A DNA stretch of 64,000 bases from Ruminococcus sp. UNK.MGS-30 (GCA_000980705.1 LBCK01000001.1:1046565-1110564), one strand, 5' to 3'; positions 39,843 through 49,959 are shown, numbered from the stretch's first letter. The notes: a model not told the origin generated them from the letters alone. Numbers and translations are program-made.

Positions 39843-39871
39843 TTGACAAGGGAGAGATTCTGTGGTACAAT
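39843..39871 (+). promoter_or_regulatory. Promoter of eno
   Basis: TTGACA (39843-39848), 17 bp and TACAAT (39866-39871), about 58 bases before the ATG. Confidence 0.75.
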
Positions 39872-39914
39872 AAATCTGGTTAGAGATAACTAACTATAAA
39901 ATGAGAGTACGTAA

Positions 39915-41231
<1,317 letters not shown>

Positions 41232-41325
41232 GAACAAAGCTTTCCTTTCTGAGTGGATGTTCCACTCATTTCAAACTCTTCTATGACGGTACCGCCTGGC
41301 GGAACTGTCCCCTTAAACCTTATGA

Positions 41326-41361
41326 AAAAGCGGCGTATTCCGGTTGGAGTGCGCCGTTTTT
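41326..41361. terminator. Bidirectional rho-independent terminator
   Basis: Stem AAAAGCGGCG (41326-41335... / CGCCGTTTTT ...41361) between convergent eno and the symporter gene. A separate small hairpin GAGTGGA/TCCACTC lies at 41251-41267. Confidence 0.75.
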
Positions 41362-41369
41362 TCTGCGGC

Positions 41370-42683
41370 TTATTTCTCCGGGAGTCTGTCGCTGACACGC
41401 CAGCCCAGCAGCACCAGTCCCAGCAGATTGGGAATCGCCATCAGTCCGTTGGCAATGTCCGAGAGCGCCCACACCGACCGGAGCGACACCACCGCACCGA
41501 TCCCGGCGCACAGGCAGAACAGCAGGCGATAGGGCAGCCGCAGCCGCTCGCCGCCCAGATACCGCACCGCCTGTTCACCGCAGCAGCACCAGCCGATCAG
41601 CGTGCAGAATGCAAACAGTGCTGTCAGAATTGCCATGACCTCCGGGGCAGCGCTGCCGAAAATGCCGGAAAATGCTGCGGTGATGATTGCCCCGGCGTGG
41701 TCTGCCTGCGTCAGTGCGCCGCTGGTGAGAATTGCCAGCGCCGTGAGGGTACAGCAGACCAGCGTATCCAGTGCTACTTCTACCATACTCCACATTCCCT
41801 GGAGCGCCGCATCTTCCGAACTGCCGCCGGCGTGGACCAGGGCGCTGCTGCCCAGACCTGCTTCGTTGGAAAAGATGCCGTGGCGCAGTCCGGTCTGTAC
41901 CGCCTGTTTCAGCACAGCGCCGGAAATACCGCCGCCCACGGCACGAATCCCGAATGCACCGCAGAAGATGTCCCGGAACGCACCCGGCAGGGCATCGTGA
42001 TGCGTTACGATTACGCCGAGCGCCGCCAGCAGGTACACGGCAGACAGCAGCGGCATGAGCCACTGGATGACCTTTCCGGTGCAGCTTGTGCCACGGAGCA
42101 GAATGATGCCCAGCAGTACTGCAACGCCAACCGCCGTCCACAGCGGCGGCAGGGAAAACGCCTGCTTTGCCAGAGTGGAAATGGCGCTGCTCTGGGTCAT
42201 GTTGCCCATGCCTAGGGATGCGGCAATACAGCAAACGGCATAGAACGCCGCCAGTACCCGGCTGTGCAGTCCGAACCGGAGATATGCCATGGGACCGCTC
42301 ACTCGTCTGCCGTCCGGCAGTGTCCGGGCATAGCGCAGGGCAAGGACGTTTTCGCTGTAGGTCAGCGCCATTCCCAGCAGGGCAGAGAACCACATCCAAA
42401 AGACAGCGCCCGGACCGCCTATACAGAGCGCCGCCGCCACGCCGATGATGTTTCCCGTTCCCATAGCTGCCGCCAGGGCGGTGGAAAAGGTCTGGAACTG
42501 GGTGAGGGCAGTGCGGTTCTCGCCGGCGGGTTTCTCTTTCAGACTGCCGAAAGTGCGTTTCAGAATGGTGCGCCAGCCCCGGAATTGGAGAAAGCGCAGC
42601 CGGATGGTGAGAAAAACACCTGTGCCGAGCAGCAGCACCAATAGTCCGGCACTCCAGATATAAGATGCAATGGTTTCCAGCAT
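41370..42683 (-). CDS. Sodium:alanine/glycine symporter (AGCS family)
   Basis: Protein of 437 residues with about ten membrane helices. The AGCS signature GTGNIIGVAAALCIGGPGAVFWMW (about residues 76-99) and the following TYSENVLALRYARTLPDGR loop are present, as are later motifs such as SNEAGLGSSALVHA (about 272-285). It would import alanine or glycine with sodium. AAAGGAG precedes the ATG. The minus-strand region upstream contains an inverted-repeat element and no clear promoter of its own. Confidence 0.92.
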   Translation of the reverse strand: MLETIASYIWSAGLLVLLLGTGVFLTIRLRFLQFRGWRTILKRTFGSLKEKPAGENRTALTQFQTFSTALAAAMGTGNIIGVAAALCIGGPGAVFWMWFSALLGMALTYSENVLALRYARTLPDGRRVSGPMAYLRFGLHSRVLAAFYAVCCIAASLGMGNMTQSSAISTLAKQAFSLPPLWTAVGVAVLLGIILLRGTSCTGKVIQWLMPLLSAVYLLAALGVIVTHHDALPGAFRDIFCGAFGIRAVGGGISGAVLKQAVQTGLRHGIFSNEAGLGSSALVHAGGSSEDAALQGMWSMVEVALDTLVCCTLTALAILTSGALTQADHAGAIITAAFSGIFGSAAPEVMAILTALFAFCTLIGWCCCGEQAVRYLGGERLRLPYRLLFCLCAGIGAVVSLRSVWALSDIANGLMAIPNLLGLVLLGWRVSDRLPEK

Positions 42684-42725
42684 AGCGGCGGTCTCCTTTC
42701 ATTGGACAGGGGCAGCAGTGCTTTT

Positions 42726-42900
42726 GCGTAACAATTTCTCATGCAAATCGATTTTTCGGATAGTCCCCCTTGAAAAGGGGGATGTCAGCGTAAGCTGACA
42801 GGGGGATAGATTATTACAGAGCATTTTTCTTAGCACAAGGCACATCTTGTGGGTGCATTTTCAAAGAAGGCATAAAAATTGATTTACGTAACAATTTCCC
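42726..42900. repeat. Intergenic inverted-repeat element with internal stem-loops
   Basis: The outer inverted arms are GCAAATCGATTTTT (42743-42756) and AAAAATTGATTT (42874-42885). Inside lie TCCCCCTTGAAAAGGGGGA (42764-42782) and TGTCAGC-GTAA-GCTGACA (42783-42800) stem-loops, then AGGGGGAT. The 11-base word CGTAACAATTT occurs directly repeated just outside the arms at 42727-42737 and 42887-42897, 160 bases apart, like a target duplication although longer than usual. The arm sequence resembles that of the element at 54669-54759. This accounts for most of the 357-base gap before the PH-domain genes. Confidence 0.6.
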
Positions 42901-42908
42901 CATATCTC

Positions 42909-42937
42909 TTGACGAAAATGCCATATCGGGGTATAAT
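42909..42937 (+). promoter_or_regulatory. Promoter of the PH-domain gene pair
   Basis: TTGACG (42909-42914), 17 bp and TATAAT (42932-42937), abutting the repeat element. Confidence 0.75.
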
Positions 42938-43040
42938 AGTTTATGAAGATATCCAACCCGTTTAGAAGTTGCGGCGGCGCAGCGGTGCGTGAAAAGGCAC
43001 AGCCGTGTAGTGCCGCCGGAGAATTCCACAGGAGGCGCAG

Positions 43041-43604
43041 ATGAAGCAGTATACTGCCGACAAACACGCACAATATACTCTGCAGATCGCTGCACCTGTG
43101 GTGTCAGCGGTGCTGATTGGATTGATATGGTACTTTTTAGCGGTACTTCCCCACTGGATGCTCTGGACGCTGACAGTCATCGTCGCTGCTGCTGCGGTGC
43201 TGCTGTCTACACTGCTGCTGCCCATGTGGTTCTGCACCATCGTCTACAGCGTTTCGGCGACGCATATCACCCGGAAGTGCGGCATTTTCTTTGTACAGGA
43301 ACAGACCATGCGCACCCAGGCGCTCCAGTTCAGCAGCATTTTTCGTGCGCCGTTTTCGGAAAAGACCGGGATGAACTTCATTCCGCTCCATGCCTACGGC
43401 GGCACAGTCATTCTGGCATTTCTGAGCCGCTCCGATGCGGAGGAGATCCAGGCGTTTCTGCAAAAGACGGTGTACAGCCACAGCCAGCGAGTGGTGGAAC
43501 AGCCTGTGTTGCCGGAAGAGGGACCGGACTTTGACGTATTCGAAAGCGCCATGCAGGAGACGAAAGCACCTCCGGCAGACGACACGGAAAGGAGCGAGCC
43601 ATGA
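43041..43604 (+). CDS. Bacterial PH-domain membrane protein, YdbS type
   Basis: Protein of 187 residues. Two hydrophobic segments (about 14-34 and 38-62) are followed by a bacterial PH (bPH2/YdbS) domain: YSVSATHITRKCGIFFVQEQTMRTQALQFSSIFRAPFSEKTGMNFI, with the usual pattern of a basic strand, a bend and an amphipathic end, then a Glu/Pro-rich tail. An ACAGGAGG-type site precedes the ATG. It overlaps the next PH-domain gene by 4 bases. Such pairs are widespread in Gram-positives (YdbS/YdbT); in Bacillus they are linked to resistance to heterologous peptides. The function here is inference. Confidence 0.82.
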   Translation: MKQYTADKHAQYTLQIAAPVVSAVLIGLIWYFLAVLPHWMLWTLTVIVAAAAVLLSTLLLPMWFCTIVYSVSATHITRKCGIFFVQEQTMRTQALQFSSIFRAPFSEKTGMNFIPLHAYGGTVILAFLSRSDAEEIQAFLQKTVYSHSQRVVEQPVLPEEGPDFDVFESAMQETKAPPADDTERSEP

Positions 43605-45088
43605 CCCGGACGGCTGCGGCATCCCCGGCAGTTTACCGGGAGCATCCCATCAAGATCCTGCGGTACAGCGCCAAAAACCTGTGGCTGTTGATTTTTCCGC
43701 TGCTGCGCAGTCTGCGGTTTTATCCGTTCTCGTTTCAGAATCTCATCGACTGGGGCGCCGGCGTGTGGTTTGACCTGCTGGTGGCGCTGCTGATCTTGGG
43801 GATCGGAACGCTCCGCTGGCACGCCTGCATCTACTATTTCGACGAAGTGACCATCCGTTCCCGGAGCGGCATCCTGCTGCAGCGTGTCACGGAGATCCCT
43901 CTGGAGCGCATTGCCTCCACCGTAGAGGAACACCCCTTTTACCTACGTCCGCTCCGGGCGGCGTGTCTGCGCATCAGTACAGCGGCAGGCGCAATGCCGG
44001 ATGCGGATATGCAGCTGACGCTGTATCTGCGTGACCTGCACCGGCTGCGGCAGAATATCCCGGTGCTGCAAAACGGCAAGTCGGAAGAGGCGGCATATCA
44101 CACGCCGGCGTGGCGGACGATGCTGTTCTCGGCGCTGTTTTCCAGCAGCTTTTCCGGGGCGCTGTACATTGCGACCCTTTTTTTTCAGGGCGGCCGTATC
44201 ACGTCTGACCTGCTGGAACAGTTCCAGGCGCAGCAGCTCCTGGAGGATGCCACAGACAGAGCGTCCACGGCGTTCCACGGCGTACCACGCATCGCCGTCA
44301 CCATCGGCATCATCATTCTGGCGCTGTGGCTGATCTCATTCGGGCGGAATCTGCTGCGCTACGGCAGATTCAAGATGCGGTTCGGCAGTGAGTTTATCTC
44401 GGTGCATACGGGCATCATCACCCGGCGGCGGTATCATCTCCGGGACACCGCCATCATCTTTCCCGACCTGCGGCAGAACCTGGTGATGAAGATTTTCGGC
44501 ATGGTCTCGCTGCACATCCGCTGTCCCGGCTACGGCAGCCGGCGTGACACCCTGCCGGTGCTGATTCCGCTGATGCGCAAAAAAAGCTCTCAGCCCCTGC
44601 TGGAACGCCTGCACGCCGTGCCGGTGATGGAACATCCGAAACTGCACGCAAAATCCAACATCAAGTTTTTCTGGTCGTTCGTCTGGCCGCCGGTGATCGG
44701 ACTTTGCGCCATTTTTCCGGTGCGATTTTTCCTGCTGTGGCTGCTGCCCAGTGTGGGAGCGATCATCCGCTTTTTTTCCGTCATGATGATTATTCCGCTG
44801 GTGTGGCTGCTCTGCATCCGCATTGTGGCGATGGTCTCGGAATCGGTCACCATGGACGACCAGCACCTGCAGATGCACTTTTGCAGCTGGTTCACATTCC
44901 ACACCATCACGGTGAACCATGCACGCATCGTCCGCACGGACATTATGCAGACGCCCATGCAAAAGCAGTATGGAGTTTGCCATTTATATATCACCTGCAA
45001 CGGACCCCGGCAGCAGCGGTTCAAGCTGACGGCGCTCCCGGAGAAAAAGGTCCGGGAGATTCTGGCGATGCTGGAGCAGGGAGCATAA
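43601..45088 (+). CDS. Bacterial PH-domain membrane protein, YdbT type
   Basis: Protein of 495 residues. It contains paired membrane hairpins (about 25-65, 170-200, 235-260, 355-400) alternating with bPH2 domains, e.g. YFDEVTIRSRSGILLQRVTEIPLERIAST (about 87-115), FGSEFISVHTGIITRRRYHLRDTAIIFPDLRQN (about 265-297) and the C-terminal VTMDDQHLQMHFCSWFTFHTITVNHARIVRT. This three-repeat architecture is that of YdbT, the partner of YdbS. Translation is coupled by a 4-base overlap. A strong terminator follows. Confidence 0.82.
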   Translation: MTRTAAASPAVYREHPIKILRYSAKNLWLLIFPLLRSLRFYPFSFQNLIDWGAGVWFDLLVALLILGIGTLRWHACIYYFDEVTIRSRSGILLQRVTEIPLERIASTVEEHPFYLRPLRAACLRISTAAGAMPDADMQLTLYLRDLHRLRQNIPVLQNGKSEEAAYHTPAWRTMLFSALFSSSFSGALYIATLFFQGGRITSDLLEQFQAQQLLEDATDRASTAFHGVPRIAVTIGIIILALWLISFGRNLLRYGRFKMRFGSEFISVHTGIITRRRYHLRDTAIIFPDLRQNLVMKIFGMVSLHIRCPGYGSRRDTLPVLIPLMRKKSSQPLLERLHAVPVMEHPKLHAKSNIKFFWSFVWPPVIGLCAIFPVRFFLLWLLPSVGAIIRFFSVMMIIPLVWLLCIRIVAMVSESVTMDDQHLQMHFCSWFTFHTITVNHARIVRTDIMQTPMQKQYGVCHLYITCNGPRQQRFKLTALPEKKVREILAMLEQGA

Positions 45089-45100
45089 TCACAAAAACAT

Positions 45101-45139
45101 TCCCGGTTTCTGCGTGGGTGCGGAAACCGGGATTTTTTT
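45101..45139 (+). terminator. Terminator after the PH-domain pair
   Basis: Perfect 10-bp stem TCCCGGTTTC (45101-45110) / GAAACCGGGA (45123-45132) followed by seven T. Confidence 0.88.
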
Positions 45140-45159
45140 GTAAAAATGCAGATAAATCA

Positions 45160-45188
45160 TTGACTCTTTTTCCTTTTTGTACTATAAT
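45160..45188 (+). promoter_or_regulatory. Promoter of the mosaic LRR-dockerin gene
   Basis: TTGACT (45160-45165), 17 bp and TATAAT (45183-45188). Confidence 0.75.
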
Positions 45189-45229
45189 AAAGATATTCTG
45201 TTTTATCAATATGATATGGAGGCATGAAA

Positions 45230-47158
45230 ATGCAATTGTGGAAAAAGGCACTTGCGGCAGTGACTGCCGGGGTGCTTTGTCTGGGTAGTGTTGGCATTTC
45301 TGGGGTGCAGAGTGTGCTGGAAAGCGTGAGAACGGTGCTAACTGCGAGTGCAGATGTGCCAGGTGAGTATGATGGAACTTATGGGGATTTGTACTATAAG
45401 AACGATGATGATTTGGTTTCTATAGTCGGTTGTAAGACAACTGCTGAGTCTGTAGAAATTCCGGCAGAAATTGACGGAAAACCTGTGACAAGTATTGAAA
45501 AAATGGCTTTTTCCGGCTGTACCAGTTTGACGGCAATCACGATACCGGACAGCGTGATGAGTATTGGCGATAGTGCTTTTTCCAACTGTACCAGCTTAAT
45601 AGAAATCACGATACCGGACAGTGTGACGGGAATTGAAGAATATGCTTTTTCCGGCTGTACCAGTTTGACAGCAATTACAATACCAGACAGCGTAACAAAT
45701 ATTGGAGTGGGTGTATTTTTTGACTGTACCAGTTTGACAGAAATTACGATACCAGACAGCGTGACAAGTATTGGATATACTGCTTTTTGCGGCTGTACCA
45801 GTTTGACAGAAATCACAATACCAGATGGTGTGACAAGCATTGGAGGGGCTGCTTTCTCTAAAACACCATGGTTAGCTGAAAAGCAAAAAGAAAACCCATT
45901 GGTTGTTGTGAATGGAATTTTGATTGACACAGAAACTTGCACCGACAATGTTGTTATACCGGACAGCGTGACAAGTATTGGAGAGTTTGCTTTTCACGGT
46001 TGTACCAGTTTAACAGCAATCACGATACCAGACAGCGTGACAAGTATTGGATGTGAAACTTTTCATGACTGCACCAATTTGAAAAATGTTTATATTTCTG
46101 ATTTAGAATCTTGGTGTAAGATTGATTTTTGTGGTACTACTTCTAATCCATTGCATTGTGGTGCCAATCTTTATATAAACGGAGAGTTGGTAACAGAAAT
46201 TACGATACCGGATGGCGTGACAAGCATTGGAGAGTTTGCTTTTTCCGGCTGTACCGGTCTGACGGAGATTACCATTCCAGACGGTGTGACAAGTATTGAA
46301 CGTTATGCTTTTTATGGTTGTGAAAATTTGACGAAAATCACGACTCCAGATAGTTTGATAAGTTTTGGGTATAATGCTTTTTGGGGGACGCCATGGCTTA
46401 CAACCAAACAAGAAGAAAATCCGCTTGTGATTGTCAATGGGGTTTTGATTGACGGGACAACCTGTACTGGAAGTGTTACGATACCGGACAATGTGACAAG
46501 CATTGGAGAATGGGCATTTTTTTATTGTGAGAAATTGACGGGAATCACTATTCCGGACAGTGTGATGAATATTGGATGGGATGCTTTCTCTCATTGCACT
46601 AGCTTGACGGAAATCACGATTCCAAATAGTATGACGAGTATTGGAATGCAAGCTTTTTACGGCTGTACCAATCTGACGAAAATTACTATTCCAGAAAGTG
46701 TGACAAGTATTGAAAGCTTTGCTTTTGAAGATTGCAATAACGTGACAATCTACGGCTACACCGGTTCCTACGCAGAAACCTATGCTGAGGAAAACGACAT
46801 TCCTTTTGTCTCTCTAGGCAACGCTACAACAACAGAAACCACCACTACTACAACCGAAACCACCACCGAAACGACTGAAACAACGACTACTACCACCACC
46901 CCGGAGACCCCGACCATCGCCAAAGGCGACCTGGACGGCAGCGACCGCATTGACTCCACCGACATCTTCTACACCATGTATTACGTGGCAAATGTTGCCG
47001 TAGGAAACCCCGGCGGTCTGACAACGGAACAGATCGCAGCCGCCGATGTGGACGGCAGCGGCAAGGTGGACTCCACCGACGTATTCTATATGATGTATTA
47101 CGTGGCACTCCACGGCGTCGGCAAGGATGTGTCCTGGGAGGAAGTCCTCGCCAAGTAA
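45230..47158 (+). CDS. Secreted BspA-type LRR protein with Thr-rich linker and C-terminal dockerin
   Basis: Protein of about 642 residues. Signal peptide (MQLWKKALAAVTAGVLCLGSVG...), then some 16 TpLRR units of exactly 23 residues in their regular part (ITIPDSVTSIGEFAFSGCTSLTE) over about residues 70-500, broken twice by a KQ(K/E)ENPLVxVNGxLIDxxTCT insert (about 220-240 and 395-415). A Thr/Glu linker follows (about 525-560), then a two-repeat type I dockerin (GDLDGSDRIDSTDIFYTMYY and ADVDGSGKVDSTDVFYMMYY). The ATG at 45230 is preferred: GGAGG is 7 bases before it, but only one base before the ATG at 45224. The LRR part is AT-rich with near-identical DNA repeats every 69 bases; the linker/dockerin part is GC-rich like neighbours, which suggests domain assembly by recombination. 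Confidence 0.88.
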   Translation: MQLWKKALAAVTAGVLCLGSVGISGVQSVLESVRTVLTASADVPGEYDGTYGDLYYKNDDDLVSIVGCKTTAESVEIPAEIDGKPVTSIEKMAFSGCTSLTAITIPDSVMSIGDSAFSNCTSLIEITIPDSVTGIEEYAFSGCTSLTAITIPDSVTNIGVGVFFDCTSLTEITIPDSVTSIGYTAFCGCTSLTEITIPDGVTSIGGAAFSKTPWLAEKQKENPLVVVNGILIDTETCTDNVVIPDSVTSIGEFAFHGCTSLTAITIPDSVTSIGCETFHDCTNLKNVYISDLESWCKIDFCGTTSNPLHCGANLYINGELVTEITIPDGVTSIGEFAFSGCTGLTEITIPDGVTSIERYAFYGCENLTKITTPDSLISFGYNAFWGTPWLTTKQEENPLVIVNGVLIDGTTCTGSVTIPDNVTSIGEWAFFYCEKLTGITIPDSVMNIGWDAFSHCTSLTEITIPNSMTSIGMQAFYGCTNLTKITIPESVTSIESFAFEDCNNVTIYGYTGSYAETYAEENDIPFVSLGNATTTETTTTTTETTTETTETTTTTTTPETPTIAKGDLDGSDRIDSTDIFYTMYYVANVAVGNPGGLTTEQIAAADVDGSGKVDSTDVFYMMYYVALHGVGKDVSWEEVLAK

Positions 47159-47175
47159 GAAAAATTCTTAGAACC

Positions 47176-47213
47176 AAAAAGGGCTGCGGTACTTTTCACG
47201 AGTACCGCAGCCC
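47176..47213. terminator. Terminator between convergent LRR-dockerin and wall-hydrolase genes
   Basis: Perfect 13-bp stem GGGCTGCGGTACT (47181-47193) / AGTACCGCAGCCC (47201-47213). The T tract is best on the minus strand (AAAAA at 47176-47180 on plus), so it mainly ends the wall-hydrolase gene. Confidence 0.82.
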
Positions 47214-47226
47214 TTGCTGTATCCGG

Positions 47227-48432
47227 TTACATTTGTAAAATCTGCGCTAGTATCTGCAGGATCTTTGCCCCGTAGTTCGCCCCGGATGCCCAGCCCTTGT
47301 GGTTCAGGTTCTCCTGGATGCCAAGCCACTCCACATAAGGCGCACAGCCACGCTGGACATAGCGGAAACGGGTGTCGATGCAGTCCTGTTTCAGCGGCTC
47401 AGTGGAGGCGTAGGCTTTCAGATGCTGTATCTGCGCCCGGATGCCCAGCTGGGGCGTGGCAAAGGAATTGCCTTTCACGCCGTTTTGCGTCACGCCCATG
47501 CCGCAGAAATTGTTCTGGCTCAGCGTCACGGCAGAGCCACGGAAGGTGAAGTTTCCGGTCTCCAGGCAGGACTGCGCAAAGGCAATGTCCCCACGCACGC
47601 CCTCTGCCTCGCCCTCGCTGAGATAGTAGGGGATCATGTCCAGGACGCTCTGCGCTACGTTGGGGTTGACAGAGCGGATGTAGGCGGCCATCTGTGCGAC
47701 TGTCGCCTGGGACTTGCCCATGACCGGGGTGGTGTTGGTGGAAAGCTTGCCGTCATCGGCGGCACGATAGGTCACGCCGTCGATGAGGACGGTCTGGCTG
47801 CGCACCAGCTTGCCGTCGCTTTCGAAGTAATAGGAACTGCCGTCCAGCTGCTGCATCCCCACCAGTGCGGTCTCCGTGTCCGGGCTGAAATAGTAGATGT
47901 CTCTGCCGTCTTTCTGCCAGCCGGTCTGGATGCTGCCGTCTATACTATTATAATAGGAGACCGTCCCGTCAGCAAACGTGCATACGCCCACTGTCTGGGT
48001 GCCGCAGTCCGGGTCGAACTGGTACCGGTGTCCGTCCAGCGTCTGTTCGCCGGTCAGCTTTCCGGTGTCGCTGTCCGCATAATAGCGGTGACCGCCGGAC
48101 TCCACCCAGCCGGAGACCGGTTCTCCTGTGACCGGGTCGTAGTAGCGGCGTATACCGTTCACCGTGCGCCAGCCGGTCTTTTGCGCTCCGGTGTAGTCGA
48201 AGAGATAGTCCGTACCGTCGATGGTCACTTCGCCGGTGACGCATTCGCCCTGGGCATCGTAGTAACAGCGGCTGCCGCTTTCCGTCACGCCCCAGTTGCC
48301 GGAGGGCTGGGTGGTTTCTGTGGCAACGGGAACAGTCACCCCGGCGCTGTCCGCCGCCGCAGAAAAGCCGCCCAGGATGCAGGCTGTCCCCAGTCCGGCG
48401 GCGAGGGAAAGCAGGAATGGAAAATGTTTCAA
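47227..48432 (-). CDS. Secreted GH73-like glucosaminidase with cell-wall-binding repeats
   Basis: Protein of about 401 residues. The start is the TTG at 48432 (MKHFPFLLSLAAGLGTACI), with AAAGGAGG 7 bases upstream; the frame runs further up but crosses the promoter. Signal peptide, then about eight aromatic/Gly repeats of the choline/cell-wall-binding type (GWRTVNGIRRYYDPVTGEPV, GWVESGGHRYYADSDTGKL and others) over about residues 45-235, then a glucosaminidase domain (about 255-395) with the probable catalytic Glu in AFAQSCLETGNFTF and the family-typical QNNFCGMGVTQNG. It should cut the glycan strand of peptidoglycan. Monocistronic. Confidence 0.87.
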   Translation of the reverse strand: MKHFPFLLSLAAGLGTACILGGFSAAADSAGVTVPVATETTQPSGNWGVTESGSRCYYDAQGECVTGEVTIDGTDYLFDYTGAQKTGWRTVNGIRRYYDPVTGEPVSGWVESGGHRYYADSDTGKLTGEQTLDGHRYQFDPDCGTQTVGVCTFADGTVSYYNSIDGSIQTGWQKDGRDIYYFSPDTETALVGMQQLDGSSYYFESDGKLVRSQTVLIDGVTYRAADDGKLSTNTTPVMGKSQATVAQMAAYIRSVNPNVAQSVLDMIPYYLSEGEAEGVRGDIAFAQSCLETGNFTFRGSAVTLSQNNFCGMGVTQNGVKGNSFATPQLGIRAQIQHLKAYASTEPLKQDCIDTRFRYVQRGCAPYVEWLGIQENLNHKGWASGANYGAKILQILAQILQM

Positions 48433-48475
48433 GTGTGGTCCTCCTTTGTATTGTGTTTTGTGCGGTATTGCCTTT

Positions 48476-48504
48476 ATTGTAGCATATTTTCGGGGATGTT
48501 GCAA
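48476..48504 (-). promoter_or_regulatory. Promoter of the wall-hydrolase gene
   Basis: On the minus strand TTGCAA (48499-48504), 17 bp and TACAAT (48476-48481), 44 bases before the TTG start, which supports that start. Confidence 0.7.
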
Positions 48505-48641
48505 CCGAAAATGCACAAAAAATGTGCCGCAGTATGCAGAAAAGTGTCACATTCTCCGGACTTTTCGTCAAACTGCCGGAATCGGACGCAGAAGGACACT
48601 GCATTTTTTGCGCTGCGTGGGAAAAAATAACGCAGACTTTG

Positions 48642-48670
48642 TTGACAATTCGGCAAAAATCCGGTATAAT
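48642..48670 (+). promoter_or_regulatory. Promoter of the HD/CmpB pair
   Basis: Perfect TTGACA (48642-48647), 17 bp and perfect TATAAT (48665-48670); leader of about 100 bases. Confidence 0.85.
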
Positions 48671-48772
48671 GTAGTGGAAAGAGAATGTTGCAGGGGAAGA
48701 TACTGATAGGGGAACGCTGGCAGGTCTGCCGGCAGAAATTCAGTTGCTGCAAATGCGCAGCAGGAGGAATCT

Positions 48773-49273
48773 ATGTCGTTACAGGAAAAAGAAGCATACG
48801 ACCTGGCAAAATGTAAGCTTGCAGAATATTTGCAGGACAGCGCCGTCTGCTCCATGGATGAATACGTGCAGCACGGCACGACCAGCACATTACAGCACTG
48901 CCTTTCTGTGGTGCATATCAGCTGTGCCATGGCAGAAAAGCTGCACATCCGTGTAAACTATGAAAATCTGATCGTCGGGGCATTGCTCCACGACTTTTAT
49001 TTGTATGACTGGCACACGCACCAGGATGAGGGCGTGCTGCACGGCTTTGCCCATCCGCACATTGCCTGCAGAAATGCAGCGATGCGGTTTCACGTCAACG
49101 CAGAGGTACAGCACATCATCACCACCCATATGTGGCCGCTGACGCTGCGGTTTGTGCCACGTTCCAGAGAGGCGGTTCTGGTCTGCATGGCGGACAAGTA
49201 CTGTTCTACCCTAGAGACCGTGGTGGGATTTTTCCACGCTGCCGCTGCACTGCTCCGAAGAAAGCAGGTGTGA
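48773..49273 (+). CDS. HD-domain protein
   Basis: Protein of 166 residues. Metal ligands of an HD phosphohydrolase are in place: His42 (TLQHCLSVVH), His73-Asp74 (GALLHDFYLYDW), a further His in HAHP-like FAHPHIACRNA (about 91-101), HIITTHMWPLTL (about 113-125) and a downstream Asp in CMADKYCS (about 139-146). Substrate unknown; nucleotides or cyclic nucleotides are usual. AGGAGG precedes the ATG. It lies 4 bases before a CmpB-type membrane protein and the pair occurs together in many Clostridia (recollection), suggesting a joint role. Confidence 0.85.
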   Translation: MSLQEKEAYDLAKCKLAEYLQDSAVCSMDEYVQHGTTSTLQHCLSVVHISCAMAEKLHIRVNYENLIVGALLHDFYLYDWHTHQDEGVLHGFAHPHIACRNAAMRFHVNAEVQHIITTHMWPLTLRFVPRSREAVLVCMADKYCSTLETVVGFFHAAAALLRRKQV

Positions 49274-49277
49274 GTTT

Positions 49278-49868
49278 ATGGTACATTATCTTTCTGACTA
49301 TGTGATCCTTTTCTTTGCCTATGCCACCCTGGGCTGGTGCATGGAAACATTATATATGGGCGTCCGGGAACGGCGCATCACCAACCGTGGCTTTCTGCTG
49401 GGACCCTGCTGTCCGATCTACGGCGCAGGCATGGTGGGCATTACCCTGTTGTTCCAGGACAGCCACTACAGCTATTGGCACGTGTTCTTTTCTATCATCC
49501 TGCTGTGCAGCCTGCTGGAATATGCAGTAAGCGCTTTGATGGAACGGGTGTTCCACACTCGCTGGTGGGACTATCACGATATGCGGTTCAACATCCATGG
49601 CCGTATCTGCCTGGAGACCATGCTGCCCTTTGGTCTGCTGGGGACATTTGCCCTCTACCGGATCAATCCGTTTCTGATGATGTTGTATCATCGCCTTCCC
49701 GGATTTATTTCCGGGAAATTGGCGGTGGGACTGGTGGTTCTGCTGCTGGCGGATCTGACCATCTCCGTCTGTGTCCTGCGGAATCTTTCCCTGCCGGACG
49801 GCGACGCCGACCATACCGCCGAGATCTCACGCCGTGTGTGGGAAGATCTGAAAAAGCGGCTTGGCTGA
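49278..49868 (+). CDS. ABC_trans_CmpB-family membrane protein
   Basis: Protein of 196 residues with five to six membrane helices. The motif NRGFLLGPCCPIYGAGMVGI (about residues 37-56) and the SxLMERVFHTRWWDYHDMRFNIHGRICLE stretch (about 86-114) are characteristic of the family named putative ABC-transporter type IV / CmpB. No ATPase is encoded nearby, so a transport role is unproven. It starts 4 bases after the HD-domain gene. Confidence 0.85.
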   Translation: MVHYLSDYVILFFAYATLGWCMETLYMGVRERRITNRGFLLGPCCPIYGAGMVGITLLFQDSHYSYWHVFFSIILLCSLLEYAVSALMERVFHTRWWDYHDMRFNIHGRICLETMLPFGLLGTFALYRINPFLMMLYHRLPGFISGKLAVGLVVLLLADLTISVCVLRNLSLPDGDADHTAEISRRVWEDLKKRLG

Positions 49869-49890
49869 ACAAATTGAATAAAACTTTTTT

Positions 49891-49929
49891 GTGCATTCCG
49901 CTGTGTTTTAGTGGGATGCACTTTTTTTG
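49891..49929 (+). terminator. Terminator after the CmpB-family gene
   Basis: Imperfect 12-bp stem GTGCATTCCGCT (49891-49902) / AGTGGGATGCAC (49910-49921) followed by seven T. Confidence 0.78.
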
Positions 49930-49959
49930 TGTGCGTCAGATGAAAACGACAAAATACAC

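Noticed and set aside
42764..42800. CRISPR-like or terminator array
   Set aside because: Two adjacent hairpins belong to the repeat element; there are no repeat-spacer units and no T tract.
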